Shown here piece after piece: positions 7,616 through 16,181 of a stretch of 60,923 bases of DNA. Location: positions 1 to 60,923 of the forward strand of contig CAYZUC010000005.1 in NCBI GenBank assembly GCA_964481705.1, in the 5' to 3' direction. Origin of the DNA: CAYZUC01 sp964481705 (lineage in GTDB: Bacteria; Bacillota; Clostridia; Lachnospirales; Lachnospiraceae). The position numbers and the translations under genes were made by a program. The notes under the pieces are model-generated. The model was not told where the DNA came from. It saw only the letters and a program-made list of their open reading frames with translations, and did not search any database. Numbering within the stretch: position 1 is the stretch's first letter; every line of letters begins with the position of its first letter.

Positions 7616-9649
7616 CTAAGCATGCAATTTGCCCTCCTTTCGGAACGCAATCGGCTTATTGATAGAGACTGGCTTCTTCTCCATAACCGCCTCTGGAATA
7701 TGTCCCTCCATGATAGCAGCAATCCTCTCATCTGCCAGACGTCCCAGCTTAAGAACCGCAACCGGAACGAGCGCTGTGACCGCATTCCCGGAATCCTCTT
7801 TGTAAATGCCCTTCTTTTTCTGCTCGCGAATATCCTCGGGAGTCAGACGAGTCCCCCAGGTCGACTTCCAAAACGTGAACCAGGCAACCGGCATCTGCCA
7901 TAAAAGAACTGCTTCATAGTAAATACCAAAAAACATTCCATATAGCCAGGTACTGCTCTTGCGGAATAAAAGCTGAGCCGCACTCATTAAAAAGGACATC
8001 AGCAAAAGCCCTATTACAAACGTCTTAGGAAATACCTGCTGCGTAATCGGTACGTAAAACAGGTTATACAAAACAACCACCGGTGCTGCAATCGGAACTA
8101 AAACACCCATGTAAAAGAATAAGGACATAAACGGTTCTTTTTTCCAGATGAACTTTCCGGCAACAATACTTTCACGAAGCCACGAACGCTTCCATCTCAT
8201 CTGCTGTTTCAAAAATACCTGATACTTGTTCGGTACGATCGTAGAGCAAATCGCGGTGTCCTGATAGCTTGTTCGATGATGCTTTAGGACAAAATTCGTC
8301 ATAGAGCGATCATCTCCAAAGGTCGCCTTCTGACCAAGGAACTTCTGATTGAGCCAAGCCTCCATATTATCAATAATGATCTTTTTACGGTAGCAGGCAA
8401 GAGGACCCGACAAGCAGGTCACACCATCAAAATATGCTTCTGCCGCCTTCATAATGCGAAAAGAGATATAATACCGAACCGCCTGCATCTTGGTCAGACC
8501 GTTGGTAAACGTATTCGCAACATCGGTTCTTCCGGAAACACCGCCCATTTTAGGATCCTGAAATGGCTGTACCAGATTGCGAATAGCAAACGGATCTAAG
8601 AAGCTATCCGAATCCACAAATACAACAAGGTCATGCTTTGCTAAAACTGCACCCTTACACAGCGCCTCGCGCTTACCAGCATTATGCTCCTGTACCACAT
8701 AATGAAGACGATTCGCTACGTCAAACTGCTTATCCTCTTTGCAAAGCTCTTTTATGGTCTCCTGAATCTTTTGTACAGAATGATCATTGGAGCAATCATC
8801 AACCACCAGGATCTCCAGCTTGTCAATAGGATAATCCTGATTGATACAGCTCTTAATGGTACGGTCAATCCACTCCTCCTCATTAAAGCAGGGAATGATA
8901 ATCGTCACACCCGGGGTATAATCCTTGTTAATTGGAACCGGCTTGTAGAGGCCTCCGAATAAATAGCGACTCAGCAAAAAAGCGGCCGTCATAATACTGT
9001 AGAGATACAACCACTTATTGTATTTAAAATAAATGATACTCTCTGCACGCATCAGCATAATAAAAAGACATACCATAACCATTAACACACAGGCACAAAC
9101 CACAGATACACGGTCTTTTCTCTTGGATGCATAATCGGATAAGGAAGTATCAAATTCCACTCCACATAAGATTCTTCCACCGGATGTATGTGCCACATTT
9201 ACTACCTTCGCGGTCGTATGCACCTTCATCTCATAGCCTTCCGGCATAGCTCCTTTGACGATTTCAAATCTTAAAGAAAGTGCTCCGCTCTCTTCAAACT
9301 CTTTTCCAATTTTATCACTCTTTAATTCCAAAAGCATACCTGTCGTCGAAATATTAATCGCACGACAGGTCGTCTTATATTTTCTTCTATACCTCTTACT
9401 CCTCCATGTAATCCTTACCGAAAAGCTCGTCTCATAACGGACACCTTCCTGGCGGTTGCGGATATAAGTCTGCATGTTCTCTTCCACTTTTTCCATGTCC
9501 GCCGAACTGCGACGGTCAGCATAGGAACGCTTTTTTGAACTATCCGGCACATAGTTTAAAACTCTGCGGTCACATTTCTCACGAAGTAAGATATCGCCAT
9601 CTCTATGATTGCTTCTTGCTCTCATTTTCATTCTTAATCTCTTAACCAT
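7616..9649 (-). CDS. PilZ-GT2 processive polysaccharide synthase (HasA/NodC-like)
   Basis: A 677-residue membrane synthase. Residues ~60-170 form a PilZ-like domain with NISTTG at 99-104 (the D/NxSxxG motif) and an arginine pair in RQEGVR at 66-71 that is one residue wider than the canonical RxxxR. Two membrane helices at ~182-232 precede the GT2 domain: VTIIIPCFNEE at 248, DSD at 346-348, SGPLACYRK, GDDRS at 445, and QQMRW at 482-486. Several membrane helices close the protein. The SGPL/GDDR/QQxRW set is that of hyaluronan, chitin-oligomer and PNAG synthases, which extend a beta-linked chain from UDP-sugars and export it. Cyclic-di-GMP control is inferred from the PilZ domain. GGGAG lies 6 nt before the ATG. 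It is the central enzyme of the locus. Confidence 0.85.
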   Translation of the reverse strand: MVKRLRMKMRARSNHRDGDILLREKCDRRVLNYVPDSSKKRSYADRRSSADMEKVEENMQTYIRNRQEGVRYETSFSVRITWRSKRYRRKYKTTCRAINISTTGMLLELKSDKIGKEFEESGALSLRFEIVKGAMPEGYEMKVHTTAKVVNVAHTSGGRILCGVEFDTSLSDYASKRKDRVSVVCACVLMVMVCLFIMLMRAESIIYFKYNKWLYLYSIMTAAFLLSRYLFGGLYKPVPINKDYTPGVTIIIPCFNEEEWIDRTIKSCINQDYPIDKLEILVVDDCSNDHSVQKIQETIKELCKEDKQFDVANRLHYVVQEHNAGKREALCKGAVLAKHDLVVFVDSDSFLDPFAIRNLVQPFQDPKMGGVSGRTDVANTFTNGLTKMQAVRYYISFRIMKAAEAYFDGVTCLSGPLACYRKKIIIDNMEAWLNQKFLGQKATFGDDRSMTNFVLKHHRTSYQDTAICSTIVPNKYQVFLKQQMRWKRSWLRESIVAGKFIWKKEPFMSLFFYMGVLVPIAAPVVVLYNLFYVPITQQVFPKTFVIGLLLMSFLMSAAQLLFRKSSTWLYGMFFGIYYEAVLLWQMPVAWFTFWKSTWGTRLTPEDIREQKKKGIYKEDSGNAVTALVPVAVLKLGRLADERIAAIMEGHIPEAVMEKKPVSINKPIAFRKEGKLHA

Positions 9650-9683
9650 TACGCTCTCCCATATTGCAAATATATACGAATCA

Positions 9684-12104
9684 TTACAAGTAATCTCGAA
9701 TCAGGCCAAATTGAAATTTATTCGGACTGCCATCCGGCAAGCTCTCATTGTATGCAAAGAATTCATCCAAACCCTCTGCCGTGAACTGAGCCGTATCGGA
9801 CATATGCATGACAATAACACTTCCCGATTCCATCAACCGCCTGCTTCCATCATCTAATGGCACGCCATTTTTCAATCGATCTGCCAGCTCAGCTGCACTT
9901 GTACATTCGTAATCGGAGGTAGAAAAATCACCACTGATGATGTAGCTGAATCCACAGTCAAAAACAGTACTCATACCAATCTTGCTGACTGCCAGTGTCG
10001 GAGGCCGGAAATACGCTGTAAGACGATCCGTATCCCCTACCACCTCAGACAGAATCTGATTGGCGCTTACCAAATCTTCACGTAATGCAGTGACCTGATC
10101 TGGCTCAATATTGATTGCCATATGGGTATTCGTATGATTGGCTATATCATGACCACGTTCCGCAATCGCCCGTAAAAGATTATCGTTATTTCCACTGAGT
10201 ACATATTGTGTTTTTACAAAAAAGGTCGCCTTCACATTCCATTTATCAAGCACACACAGAAGTTTACCGATGGATTCCTCGGAACCCCAGTCATCAAAGG
10301 TAAGAAAGACTTTATGATCCGGATTATTGATTTTACCATTCTGATTAATGAACTGTGCCTCTTCCTGCGTAAAACCGTTTAAGGTGGCGTCGGGATTTCC
10401 TGCGTAGCGACTCTGAAGCATCTGGTCTACACCCTTGATTGCTTTACCCGACGTAGCAATCTGTGTGTATGACTCAAGAGTCGCTGCCGGAAAATCCCAT
10501 GTATGATTCAACAGTTCCTTCATAGTCGTCATTTTCAATGTACTGTCTTCAAACTTTGTATTTTGTACCTTTTCACGATAAAGAGCCTTGAGCAGCTCTC
10601 CCATAAATTCCGGTCTGGAGAAAGAATCCATATCGAGATAAATCAGGTCTCCACGAGTGAAGCAGGGGCGGTCAGCCTTGTATGCGGTTGCAACAATCTC
10701 TTCTGCTGACATTCCTTCATCCTCATACTTTCTCTTCGACGGATAGGATGTAAAACTAATCAGATTCACATTCATGGTCGATGCTGCTTCCTGTATGGTC
10801 TCATTTATCGTGCCATGAACCGGCATATAGCAATTTGCGTAGATACCATAGCTTCTCAGCTTTTCAATTCCCAGGTAGATATCCTCGCAAATCGTGTCAA
10901 AATCCTCGTCAGCCATATCCTTTCCCATATATCCACCATTCTGAATCTCATGACCGGCCTTTTGAATCATTGCCAAAGCCTGCGGATACTCCTCGACTTC
11001 TTTCCCCGTTATAAAAAAGGTTGCTTTTACATCAATGTCCTGCAATGCTTCCAGCGTCGATTGCAATTCCTTTTCATCTCCGATGCCGCGAATCACAAAT
11101 CCTGCCTCTCTGTCAATCGTACGGACATGATTCATACTGACTGCCAGCTTACCATGATTGAGCTTACGCTTCTCGTCATAAGTCATCTCACTGCTTTCGA
11201 TATCACTCTGGGGATATTCGGCTACCAGCGCTGACTCCATACTTTCATCCGACATGGACTGTAGCAGCCAACGAACAACTCGGAGCAGACGTTCTGAATC
11301 CGTACCAATCCGACTTAAATCCGGCGTTTCTTTTTCCTCTGCTGCATCAGCAGAAACACTCTCTGCATTCTTAAATTCCACATGATCCAGATGACCCATC
11401 ATTTTGATGGATACAATACTGCCGTTCTCGAGATTCTTCACATAGCTTCCGGCTTCCTTCTGACTTAGAAAGCTACTGAAATTCAGATAGTGATTACACT
11501 CCACAACGTTATCGAACCCGGATGCGAAAATATATTTCTTCAAATCCGGCGTAAGCTCTGTTGCATTGCATTTCACCATAGACGGGTATCTGCCAAACAC
11601 GGAATGAAATACCTCTTGAGAACGACACAGATCCTCCAAAATCTCATTTTCCGAAAGAGTCTCCATATGAGGAGTACCATTCAAAGTCCAGCTTCCAATC
11701 TCATGACCGGCTTTTTTCATTCCGGTAATCAGTTCCTCATTCTCTTTTGCCTCAATTGCAGACATAAAAAAAGTAGCCTTGTAATCATACTCGTCAAGCA
11801 TGCCCAATACCTTATCCATCGTATCTGGGTCGCCTATCCCTTCGAAAATGATAGCTACTTTTTTATCTGTCGTTTTAATACTTGTAATGGCAGCCGCCTG
11901 CTTCTGATTAGCCGCAAGGCTTGCCTTTGCTATATCTACTTGTTTTGATACATCGAAATCGGTTTCCGTATTAACTTCCGGAACAGCTTCCTCTGCTTTC
12001 GCTTCTAGAACGTTCCCATATAACCAGCCACCAGCTGTCACCACTGCCGAAAAGGCAAGGATAATCAGGACAGGTAAGGTCCTTAACCACTTTTCTTTTT
12101 TCAT
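9684..12104 (-). CDS. Exported protein with three tandem NodB (polysaccharide deacetylase) domains
   Basis: An 806-residue protein with an N-terminal membrane anchor (residues ~10-29). Three repeats of the NodB fold are visible by their shared 'KATFF' and 'AGHEI/RGHDI' strands: ~80-250 (opens FEGIGD), ~340-500 (opens IRGIGD) and 598-806. Only the third keeps the catalytic set: FDDW at 603-606, NHTNTH at 656-661 with both metal histidines, and RPP at about 700-702. The first two lack these residues and are probably binding or structural domains. The third would remove N-acetyl groups from an exported hexosamine polymer. The frame opens at 12167, but GAGGGA lies about 5 nt before the ATG at 12104. 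It is the first gene of the four-gene synthesis operon. Confidence 0.84.
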   Translation of the reverse strand: MKKEKWLRTLPVLIILAFSAVVTAGGWLYGNVLEAKAEEAVPEVNTETDFDVSKQVDIAKASLAANQKQAAAITSIKTTDKKVAIIFEGIGDPDTMDKVLGMLDEYDYKATFFMSAIEAKENEELITGMKKAGHEIGSWTLNGTPHMETLSENEILEDLCRSQEVFHSVFGRYPSMVKCNATELTPDLKKYIFASGFDNVVECNHYLNFSSFLSQKEAGSYVKNLENGSIVSIKMMGHLDHVEFKNAESVSADAAEEKETPDLSRIGTDSERLLRVVRWLLQSMSDESMESALVAEYPQSDIESSEMTYDEKRKLNHGKLAVSMNHVRTIDREAGFVIRGIGDEKELQSTLEALQDIDVKATFFITGKEVEEYPQALAMIQKAGHEIQNGGYMGKDMADEDFDTICEDIYLGIEKLRSYGIYANCYMPVHGTINETIQEAASTMNVNLISFTSYPSKRKYEDEGMSAEEIVATAYKADRPCFTRGDLIYLDMDSFSRPEFMGELLKALYREKVQNTKFEDSTLKMTTMKELLNHTWDFPAATLESYTQIATSGKAIKGVDQMLQSRYAGNPDATLNGFTQEEAQFINQNGKINNPDHKVFLTFDDWGSEESIGKLLCVLDKWNVKATFFVKTQYVLSGNNDNLLRAIAERGHDIANHTNTHMAINIEPDQVTALREDLVSANQILSEVVGDTDRLTAYFRPPTLAVSKIGMSTVFDCGFSYIISGDFSTSDYECTSAAELADRLKNGVPLDDGSRRLMESGSVIVMHMSDTAQFTAEGLDEFFAYNESLPDGSPNKFQFGLIRDYL

Positions 12105-12201
12105 AATATTCCCTCTTCTTGCGCATCTTTTGCGCGTATGAATACTTCTTCCATATTCATACAACAAGGAATATTATAACGGGAGGTAAATTGAGTGTCA
12201 A
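12105..12201 (-). promoter_or_regulatory. Consensus sigma-A promoter and structured leader of the EPS operon
   Basis: TTGACA (12196-12201) and TATAAT (12173-12178) are 17 bp apart, a perfect sigma-A promoter on the minus strand. The ~60-nt leader contains two adjacent perfect hairpins: GTATGAATA-N9-TATTCATAC (12136-12162) and GCGCA-N5-TGCGC (12121-12135). These end about 16 nt upstream of the start codon. There is no U-tract, so they are not a terminator. Confidence 0.8.
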
Positions 12202-12260
12202 TAAACATATTGACCCAATTTTTCGAATTAATCGTGATATTTTGACAAAAGTAACCAAAG

Positions 12261-13058
12261 CTATTTGTCTATCTTCACAATCACATAAAGTGGTTTATCA
12301 CCGGATGTAACCGCGGATAAATCTAATTGTAACGACACCACATAATCAGTGTCTACCGCCAGCTTGCCAAGGCTCGCATCTGTAATCCTGGCTTCTATCT
12401 CAGAGCTCTTCAGAAAGTCAAATACTTCCGGCTTGGATACATCAACCGTGTAAATAGTATCGTCGTTAACCTGTCGAACACTCTTTACGCGAATCGGAAT
12501 CTCTTCATGGATGGTCATGTCCACACCTTCCTCTGCACCAGCCGGTGCCTCTTCACTCTCTTTATCTGTTACCACATCTTCTTCCGCAACTGCATTTGCC
12601 ACATCAAAGTAAGAATCCTTAGCTGTCTCTTCAGCAGCTGCCTCTGCGGCGGCTTCCCCACCATCAGCCATCTGCATGTCTTCTGTGGGTGCAGCGCTCT
12701 CATTGGAATGCATAGCTCCTCCCTTGAGCATATTCCACGCAGGAACAGCTATACATACCAAAAGCAGACACGCAGCAAATCCTGCTGCAAATTTGATCAC
12801 ACCAGAATTGGGGAACTTAATAATCCTGCTTTCTTTTCCAGGTTCTGTGTCTTTGAAGCTATTGGAACCCTTTTCCTCTGTGGTTTCTTTGCCTCTGTTT
12901 GTTTCTTGAGATTTTCGTATTTCTTTTTCATCATTAGCAGGTGTCTCTTCCATGGACGAAACCCTCTTATCAGGAAGGCTTCGTTCAATTCGATCCCAAA
13001 GGTCAGGGACCTGAGAGAGCATCTCATTTCGATAATCATCTTCGAAATTTCTACTCAT
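12261..13058 (-). CDS. Membrane-anchored anti-sigma factor, partner of the adjacent ECF sigma factor
   Basis: About 265 residues. The N-terminal cytosolic part (~1-90) starts with DDYRNEMLSQVPDLWDRIERSLPD, a helical segment of the sort that binds ECF sigma factors. A single membrane helix (VIKFAAGFAACLLLVCIAVPAW) lies at ~88-110. An Ala/Glu-rich linker follows, then a small external domain of about 80 residues ending in VIVKIDK. AAGGAGG lies 7 nt before the ATG at 13058; an in-frame GTG at 13064 is the alternative. The start overlaps the end of the sigma gene by 8 bp, so the two are translationally coupled. No HxxxCxxC zinc motif is seen. The assignment rests on topology and position, not on a known domain. 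Confidence 0.75.
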   Translation of the reverse strand: MSRNFEDDYRNEMLSQVPDLWDRIERSLPDKRVSSMEETPANDEKEIRKSQETNRGKETTEEKGSNSFKDTEPGKESRIIKFPNSGVIKFAAGFAACLLLVCIAVPAWNMLKGGAMHSNESAAPTEDMQMADGGEAAAEAAAEETAKDSYFDVANAVAEEDVVTDKESEEAPAGAEEGVDMTIHEEIPIRVKSVRQVNDDTIYTVDVSKPEVFDFLKSSEIEARITDASLGKLAVDTDYVVSLQLDLSAVTSGDKPLYVIVKIDK

Positions 13059-13620
13059 ATCCACACCTCCTTAGCTTCTTCATAGCACTCTGATATTTCC
13101 AAGTAACTGTGCCCATAGACACTCCAAGCACAATTGCGATATCCTTAAACGTCATATCACATATGATTTTCATATTAATAACATCACGTTCCCCTTCTTC
13201 TAAAGTGGATAAAGCCTGCTCCAGGAACATATTAGATACTGCTTCTGCTTCCACGGGACTGCTGTCATGAACACCATCGTAAATACTTGCTTTTCCTTCA
13301 TCCAAGTTACCATCCATTGCATCTTCCATTGTATCGGATAGCGATTCCCGTTTCCTTTTTCGCAAAAAATCTATGGACATATTGTGTGCAATACGCACTA
13401 ACCAGGTCTTATGACCATTACCCGGTATATACCGACCTGCAATATCCCATAATTTCAAAAAGAAATCGCTCGTAATATCTTCTGCATTTTCCTTATTTTT
13501 TACTACACTGTATACACAGGTGTAAATATAGGCAATGTAGTCATTATAGATATCCTTTAATGCGTCTTTGTCGCCGGTTTTGATGCGTTGCATACAGTCA
13601 TCAAATTCCTTGTCGGTCAA
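13051..13620 (-). CDS. ECF-type RNA polymerase sigma factor
   Basis: A 189-residue protein with region 2 (YNDYIAYIYTCVYSVVKNKENAEDITSDFFLKLW, residues ~26-59) and region 4 (LEQALSTLEEGERDVINMKIICDMTFKDIAIVLGVSMGTVTWKYQSAMKKLRR), which is the standard two-domain ECF layout. The start codon appears to be TTG at 13620 behind GGGAGGAGG, an unusual start that may keep expression low. It overlaps the anti-sigma gene and lies 53 bp after the SGNH gene. It probably switches on envelope or polysaccharide genes of this locus when the anti-sigma releases it; the target promoters are not identified. Confidence 0.88.
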   Translation of the reverse strand: MTDKEFDDCMQRIKTGDKDALKDIYNDYIAYIYTCVYSVVKNKENAEDITSDFFLKLWDIAGRYIPGNGHKTWLVRIAHNMSIDFLRKRKRESLSDTMEDAMDGNLDEGKASIYDGVHDSSPVEAEAVSNMFLEQALSTLEEGERDVINMKIICDMTFKDIAIVLGVSMGTVTWKYQSAMKKLRRCGYE

Positions 13621-13673
13621 AGCCTCCTCCCTTCCGACAGAAAAGATACGTTTTCCATCTTTCGTTTTTTTGT

Positions 13674-14603
13674 CTATTTTATAACTTCCTTCATATCCTG
13701 AATCAGATTCTGGGTTCGAATCTCACGTCCCTTATCATTCAAATGATAATCCGTATTGTAAAAAAGGTCACTTGACATCACATACGTATGGTAGTCGGAA
13801 ATAACCGGGATTTCCAGTCTCTTATCCAGTTCCGCAATGAATTCCTCCTGCTCTTCCTCAGAGGATTCCAACGCCTTCTCATCCAAAGACGGGAATGTCA
13901 AATACACACTCGCGCCCTTCTTTTTAGCATAACGATAGAAACGATTGTATTCCTTTATCACATGGCTATCAATTTCGTCAGCATCCATCTCAACATCCGG
14001 TTCTACCTCGTCACGGATGCTTTCCGGTCTGGGATATTCGATATCACCATAGGAATTGAACACATTTCTGGCATAGACACCGGTTTGTGGCTCATAGCCA
14101 TTACGATAACGATCTATTTTCAAAAAACCGTAGTCGGATAAATAGCCCTTGAAGATTCTGGGGTAATCAAGCGGAGAAATAAATCTCCAAAGCTCTGGAT
14201 AATTCTCCACTGTTTGTAATGCCGTAGGCACATCGATTTTCCTTGGTCCATACTCTTCGTACTCAAGACCAATCACTACTACGTCACCCTTACCGAGATT
14301 CTCTTTCACCATAGCAAGATTAAAATGAGGCTTAATACCGGAATGCAGTCCCATGTTCACCACAGGCATTCCAAACGCCTCTTCAATCTTAGCAGAATCC
14401 AGGCCAAAAGCGAAGTTGCTTCCTGCGATCATAACAATCTTTGGAGACTTTGTACTTTTCAATAATGCATACTTATCAATAGCCGACGCGTCATACGTAT
14501 CAGAAAATTGTGGCGGAAGCGACTGTATCGCTCCAACGATAGCACCCATGGCTACGATTACACATAGACAGACCACAATCAGGTCTCGAATAAATTTTTT
14601 CAC
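13674..14603 (-). CDS. SGNH/DltD-AlgJ-like membrane-anchored protein, partner of the MBOAT
   Basis: A 309-residue protein with an N-terminal membrane helix (about residues 6-26) and an external SGNH-hydrolase-like domain. The block-I serine is in AGSNFAFGLDS and the block-V Asp-His pair is in DYHLNDKGREI near the C-terminus. Proteins of this kind act with MBOAT O-acyltransferases to move acyl groups onto exported polymers, as in DltB/DltD or AlgI/AlgJ. GGGAG lies 5 nt before the GTG at 14603; the frame itself opens at 14627. It follows the MBOAT gene by 38 bp. O-acetylation of the nearby polysaccharide is inferred from this pairing. Confidence 0.75.
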   Translation of the reverse strand: MKKFIRDLIVVCLCVIVAMGAIVGAIQSLPPQFSDTYDASAIDKYALLKSTKSPKIVMIAGSNFAFGLDSAKIEEAFGMPVVNMGLHSGIKPHFNLAMVKENLGKGDVVVIGLEYEEYGPRKIDVPTALQTVENYPELWRFISPLDYPRIFKGYLSDYGFLKIDRYRNGYEPQTGVYARNVFNSYGDIEYPRPESIRDEVEPDVEMDADEIDSHVIKEYNRFYRYAKKKGASVYLTFPSLDEKALESSEEEQEEFIAELDKRLEIPVISDYHTYVMSSDLFYNTDYHLNDKGREIRTQNLIQDMKEVIK

Positions 14604-14641
14604 TGCTTCTCCCTTTCGCGTAAACAATACGCAAATCCATG

Positions 14642-16090
14642 TTAAAACTGAAAATAGATAAATTCCTTGCTGGAATCCAATGGACTTAAAATAATTATAA
14701 ATACCAAAACCACTGTGTATAATACATAGCGCGCTACGATTGGAAGCTTATTGACACTCTTCATCAAATCTCGCCGTAAGGACAAATAATCAAAAATTGC
14801 CAGCATCACAATTACAATGGTAAGCAGGGTTCCTTCCAGTTGTTCGATTCCAAGCTGAAGAATTCCATTTTGCATATATAGATTAAAGTCATCGATCCCT
14901 TTTAACAGATTCTGAAATACATAAATCGCTGTCTCCATATTGTCCGCTCGAAACAGAACCCAGGCCAGACAGCAAAAAACAAAGACAAGAATAACACGTA
15001 TCCACCACAAAATAGTGTGTCGAACCGGTTCGTTCTTTTTATGCTTACCGGGGATACTTGTCTCCACTACCTGTGCAGCCCCATGTACTCCACCCCATGC
15101 AACATATGTCCAGGCAGCGCCATGCCACAGTCCACTGACAAGGAACGTCACCATAAGATTCCATGCATGCCTCAGCTTTCCGACACGATTTCCTCCCATC
15201 GGAATATAGACATAATCCTTGAACCAGGTAGATAAGGAAATATGCCAGCGGCTCCAAAACTCTCGGATGGATGCTGAAAAATACGGACTTTTAAAGTTCG
15301 TCATAAGATCAATATCAAACAGCTTTGCTGTACCAATAGCAATATCCGAATAACCGGAAAAGTCACAATAAATCTGAATTGCAAAAAAGAACACTGCAAT
15401 CACCAGAGGAAATCCCGTATAATTATTGATAGAACCATATATCATATCAACACGTGGTGCCAGATTGTCCGCGATAACAAGCTTCTTAAAAAAGCCCCAT
15501 CCGATCAACCGCATACCATAGCAGGCCTTATCATAATCAAAGGTATGCTTGGCATCGATTTGCGGTAGAAGATTCTTCGTTCTCTCAATTGGTCCTGCTA
15601 CAAGCTGTGGAAAAAACGAAATAAACGTCGCATACTTCCCAAAATTATGCTCCGGCTTCACATCACCACGATAAACATCTATAACATAACCAAGTGTCTG
15701 GAAGGTATAGAAAGATATACCGACAGGAACGATCAGTTCCAAAGTCACAGGATGAAGCGGAATGGCTACACGCGCCGCCAAATCCGAAAGAGATGTCGAG
15801 AAAAAGTTAAAGTATTTAAAAAAGAATAAAACCCCAAGACTTGCTGCCAATGCAGAAGTCAGCAGGATTCTCTTTTTCTTTTTACTGTCTGCCTTTTCCA
15901 TAAAAACGCCTGCCAGATATGACACAACTGTCGTAAATAAGATCAAAAAGACATACTTCACATCCCAGCTCATGTAGAAGTAATAGCTTGCCGCAAGCAG
16001 AAGTATCCAACGAAATCTCTGAGGCAAAACCCAATATAGGATAAAAACAATCGGCAAAAAAACAGCAAATGCCATAGAATTAAAAAGCAT
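14642..16090 (-). CDS. MBOAT-family O-acyltransferase (AlgI/DltB-like)
   Basis: A 482-residue protein with about ten hydrophobic helices. The diagnostic segment FLVSGLWHGAAWTYVAWGGVHG contains the invariant MBOAT histidine, preceded by REFWSRWHISLSTWFKDYVYIP, a hallmark of the AlgI branch. Such proteins carry acyl groups, usually acetyl, across the membrane for transfer to an external polymer. The ATG at 16090 has AGGAT 5 nt upstream; an ATG at 16102 lacks a site. It is followed by the SGNH partner and has its own promoter (16132-16160). The assignment to the family is strong; the acceptor polymer is inferred. Confidence 0.9.
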   Translation of the reverse strand: MLFNSMAFAVFLPIVFILYWVLPQRFRWILLLAASYYFYMSWDVKYVFLILFTTVVSYLAGVFMEKADSKKKKRILLTSALAASLGVLFFFKYFNFFSTSLSDLAARVAIPLHPVTLELIVPVGISFYTFQTLGYVIDVYRGDVKPEHNFGKYATFISFFPQLVAGPIERTKNLLPQIDAKHTFDYDKACYGMRLIGWGFFKKLVIADNLAPRVDMIYGSINNYTGFPLVIAVFFFAIQIYCDFSGYSDIAIGTAKLFDIDLMTNFKSPYFSASIREFWSRWHISLSTWFKDYVYIPMGGNRVGKLRHAWNLMVTFLVSGLWHGAAWTYVAWGGVHGAAQVVETSIPGKHKKNEPVRHTILWWIRVILVFVFCCLAWVLFRADNMETAIYVFQNLLKGIDDFNLYMQNGILQLGIEQLEGTLLTIVIVMLAIFDYLSLRRDLMKSVNKLPIVARYVLYTVVLVFIIILSPLDSSKEFIYFQF

Positions 16091-16106
16091 AACAATCCTC
16101 ATTTCT

Positions 16107-16160
16107 GTTGGAAATTAATACCAACGGCAATATTATACATCGACTGCCGATGGTTATCAA
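16107..16160 (-). promoter_or_regulatory. Promoter of the MBOAT-SGNH operon with two inverted repeats
   Basis: TTGATA (16155-16160) and TATAAT (16132-16137) are 17 bp apart on the minus strand. CATCG-N5-CGATG (16138-16152) fills the spacer. GTTGG-N9-CCAAC (16107-16125) lies at the expected start of transcription. Either could be an operator; no regulator can be assigned. Confidence 0.65.
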
Positions 16161-16181
16161 ATTAATATTTCGTAAAGATAA

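Noticed and set aside
7608..7785. N-terminal extension of the NodB-like protein into the synthase gene
   Set aside because: Arg/Leu-rich out-of-frame reading of the synthase C-terminus; AGGAG supports the GTG at 7608.
12261..13058. Anti-sigma as a simple hypothetical protein
   Set aside because: Overlap with the sigma gene and cytosolic helix-TM-external layout make an anti-sigma role more likely.
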